Assembly (NCBI GenBank): GCA_947493745.1
Contig: CANLSM010000015.1
Span: 1 to 64,000, forward strand
DNA: 64,000 nucleotides
Origin: an uncultured Paracoccaceae bacterium
GTDB taxonomy: Bacteria > Pseudomonadota > Alphaproteobacteria > Rhodobacterales > Rhodobacteraceae
Reading direction: 5' to 3'
Shown here: one piece after another, positions 62,857 through 64,000 of the stretch
Layout: each line of letters starts with the position of its first letter
Numbering within the stretch: position 1 is the stretch's first letter
Notes under the pieces: generated by a model
Told to the model about the DNA's origin: nothing
Database searches by the model: none
What the model saw: the letters and a program-made list of their open reading frames with translations, nothing else
Made by a program: the position numbers and the translations under genes

Positions 62857-63399
62857 ATGGGAAAAATGTATATTTTTGCGGTCTTGGGGCTGCTTCTGAC
62901 GATCTCCGCCTGTGCCTCGCTTTCGCAGGATGAGTGCCTGCAGGGTGACTGGCACGGCATTGGCTTCGAGGACGGACAGCGCGGCGAAGGGGCCGACCAC
63001 ATTGCGCAGCATCGCAAGGCCTGCGCCGAATATGGTATCACGCCGGACCTGCGCCTCTGGCTCGCCGGTCGGGATCAGGGCCTGCGCTACTACTGCACAC
63101 CGCAGAATGCCTATCGCATCGGGCGGCGCGGTAGCAGTCCCGCACCGGTCTGTGAGCCGGAGGAACAGTCTCTCATGGCACCTGCGCTGGCCCATGGACA
63201 AAGCTACTGGCGCATCGGCCGGGAGATCGAGGACTACCGGTCCGAGTTGTCGGATTTGCGTGAGGACATTGCTACCCTGCAAACCGGTTCCGAGACGCCC
63301 GAGCGTGCCTTGCGCAGCCTCATCCGTGCCGAAGCCCGTCTTGAGAGACGTATTGCCATGCTCAAGCTGGAGCAGCGACGCTTCGCTTTCTGGCACTGA
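62857..63399 (+). CDS. DUF2799-type lipoprotein
   Basis: The 180-residue protein has a lipoprotein signal (MGKMYIFAVLGLLLTISAC, lipobox ISAC). The mature part has LSQDECLQGDWHGIGFEDGQRG and HRKACAEYGITPDLRLWLAGRDQGLRYYCTPQNAY, the typical DUF2799 blocks. A coiled-coil tail (about residues 120-175) follows. It is divergent from the ECF sigma gene, with 72 bases between starts, so regulation by that sigma factor is conceivable. The function is unknown. Confidence 0.85.
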   Translation: MGKMYIFAVLGLLLTISACASLSQDECLQGDWHGIGFEDGQRGEGADHIAQHRKACAEYGITPDLRLWLAGRDQGLRYYCTPQNAYRIGRRGSSPAPVCEPEEQSLMAPALAHGQSYWRIGREIEDYRSELSDLREDIATLQTGSETPERALRSLIRAEARLERRIAMLKLEQRRFAFWH

Positions 63400-63509
63400 T
63401 CCTGATGTGAAACGTCACGGCCACGGTTTCTGCCCGGCGCAATTCTTGACCTGAACCGGCGTCAGTCGCCGCATATCCGGTGCCGCTTCAAAGCATCATG
63501 GAAGTAAAA

Positions 63510-63523
63510 TGAACGCTAGTTCA
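63510..63523. promoter_or_regulatory. Palindromic operator-like site upstream of the acyl-CoA synthetase
   Basis: TGAACGCTAGTTCA has perfect five-base arms, extended by AAA/TTT on the outer sides with one offset. This pattern is typical of TetR-family sites controlling fatty-acid or acyl-CoA genes. It lies 127 bases before the ATG at 63650, next to a plausible promoter. No regulator gene is in the window. The rest of the 63400-63649 gap shows nothing else. Confidence 0.45.
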
Positions 63524-63649
63524 ATTTTATCTGTTGCCCGGTGAAATATTGTTGCTAGTCTGGACCAAAGAGGGTGGAACCCCGCACAAAAAACCGTTTG
63601 GCACAGACGGTCAAAGGCCGCTGTCCATGATACCAGGGAGTTGATCTGC

Positions 63650-64000
63650 ATGGCCATAACCGGCTTGCCTGAAAACTTGTGTTCTTTCCCGAAGCTTTTG
63701 GCGCGCAACGTTGCGGACCATAGCGGCAAACCTGCCTATCGGGAGAAAGAATTCGGGATCTGGCAGAGCTGGACCTGGCAGCAGGCGTCCGACGAGATCA
63801 ATGCGCTTGCCGATGGGCTGATTTCTCTGGGGCTGAATGTCGGTGACTATGTCGCGATCATCGGTTCCAATCGTCCACACCTTTATTGGGCAATGGTGGC
63901 GATCCAGTCGGCGGGCGCCGTCCCGGTGCCGATCTATCAGGACAGCGTCGCGGAAGAGATGGCCTATGTGCTGGAGCATTGTGGCGCCCGCTTTGCGGTG
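63650..64000 (+). CDS. AMP-binding acyl-CoA synthetase, 5' part
   Basis: Only 117 codons are inside the window; the gene runs off the end. The start at 63650 follows GGGAG. The sequence opens like long-chain fatty acid-CoA ligases (SFPKLLARNVADHSGKPAYREKE, then WTWQQASDEINALADGLISLGL, YVAIIGSNRPHLYWAMVAIQSAGAV and PVPIYQDSVAEEM). The catalytic P-loop lies beyond the window, so substrate class (fatty acid or aryl acid) is not certain. Confidence 0.88.
   Translation, partial: MAITGLPENLCSFPKLLARNVADHSGKPAYREKEFGIWQSWTWQQASDEINALADGLISLGLNVGDYVAIIGSNRPHLYWAMVAIQSAGAVPVPIYQDSVAEEMAYVLEHCGARFAV

Noticed and set aside
1-64000. CRISPR arrays, rRNA genes, insertion sequences and replication origins
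   Set aside because: No regularly spaced repeats, rRNA segments, transposase genes with terminal repeats, or clusters of DnaA-type boxes were seen.

Overview
The window is a high-GC chromosomal segment of an alphaproteobacterium, most likely a roseobacter-type member of the Rhodobacterales. The call rests on gene content: a 71-residue DUF1127 protein, glcDEF, a tungstate transporter, a LIV-type amino-acid transporter, alpha-2-macroglobulin with PBP1C, and glutaryl-CoA dehydrogenase beside a saccharopine-dehydrogenase-like gene. No species can be named from the sequence alone.

Layout. 1-4.9 kb is a decayed prophage: a podovirus-like internal virion protein missing its N-terminal part, an AT-rich insertion carrying a frameshifted histidine-kinase fragment, a tail-fibre gene, a small lysis-like module, an amidase stump and a cytosine-methyltransferase stump facing each other across a deletion, and a lipoprotein. 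It abuts the 3' end of tRNA-Glu(TTC) at 5.1-5.2 kb. 5.3-9.7 kb holds recJ, glpX and hom. 9.9-14.7 kb holds a PfkB sugar kinase and a probable lysine-degradation operon (gcdH, a thiamine-diphosphate enzyme, a saccharopine/lysine dehydrogenase-like enzyme). 14.8-16.5 kb has a sugar transferase and a Gfo/Idh/MocA oxidoreductase.

16.4-29.9 kb is the most unusual part. A complete CUT1-type sugar ABC importer (ATPase, binding protein, two enlarged permeases) is linked to four NTF2/SnoaL-fold proteins, a VOC-fold enzyme, an SDR, a LacI regulator, a bicupin, a MetE/epoxyalkane:CoM-transferase-like zinc protein and an alpha/beta hydrolase. Most neighbours overlap by 1-4 bases. I know of no described pathway with this set, and I propose it as an uncharacterised catabolic system.

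30.3-37.3 kb is a second, probably gluconate/idonate-type sugar-acid locus: 6-phosphogluconate dehydrogenase, SMP-30 lactonase, GlcG-like protein, idonate-dehydrogenase-like enzyme, a GntR/IdnR-like LacI repressor and an HpcH aldolase. Four matching TGTTA-N4-TAACA-type operators lie in its promoters. Its own ribose-type ABC transporter is a wreck with nonsense mutations and deletions.

37.4-44.8 kb encodes alpha-2-macroglobulin and PBP1C. 44.8-50.3 kb is a LIV-type ABC operon with an extra small secreted protein translationally coupled between livF and livH. 50.5-52.7 kb is tupBCA. 53.0-57.3 kb is the DUF1127 gene and glcDEF (glycolate oxidase). 57.3-59.6 kb has two tandem secreted trypsin-like proteases and an Hsp20 gene with a ROSE-like leader. 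59.9-62.8 kb is an ECF sigma factor with a membrane-anchored VWA protein. The window ends with a DUF2799 lipoprotein and the first 117 codons of an acyl-CoA synthetase.
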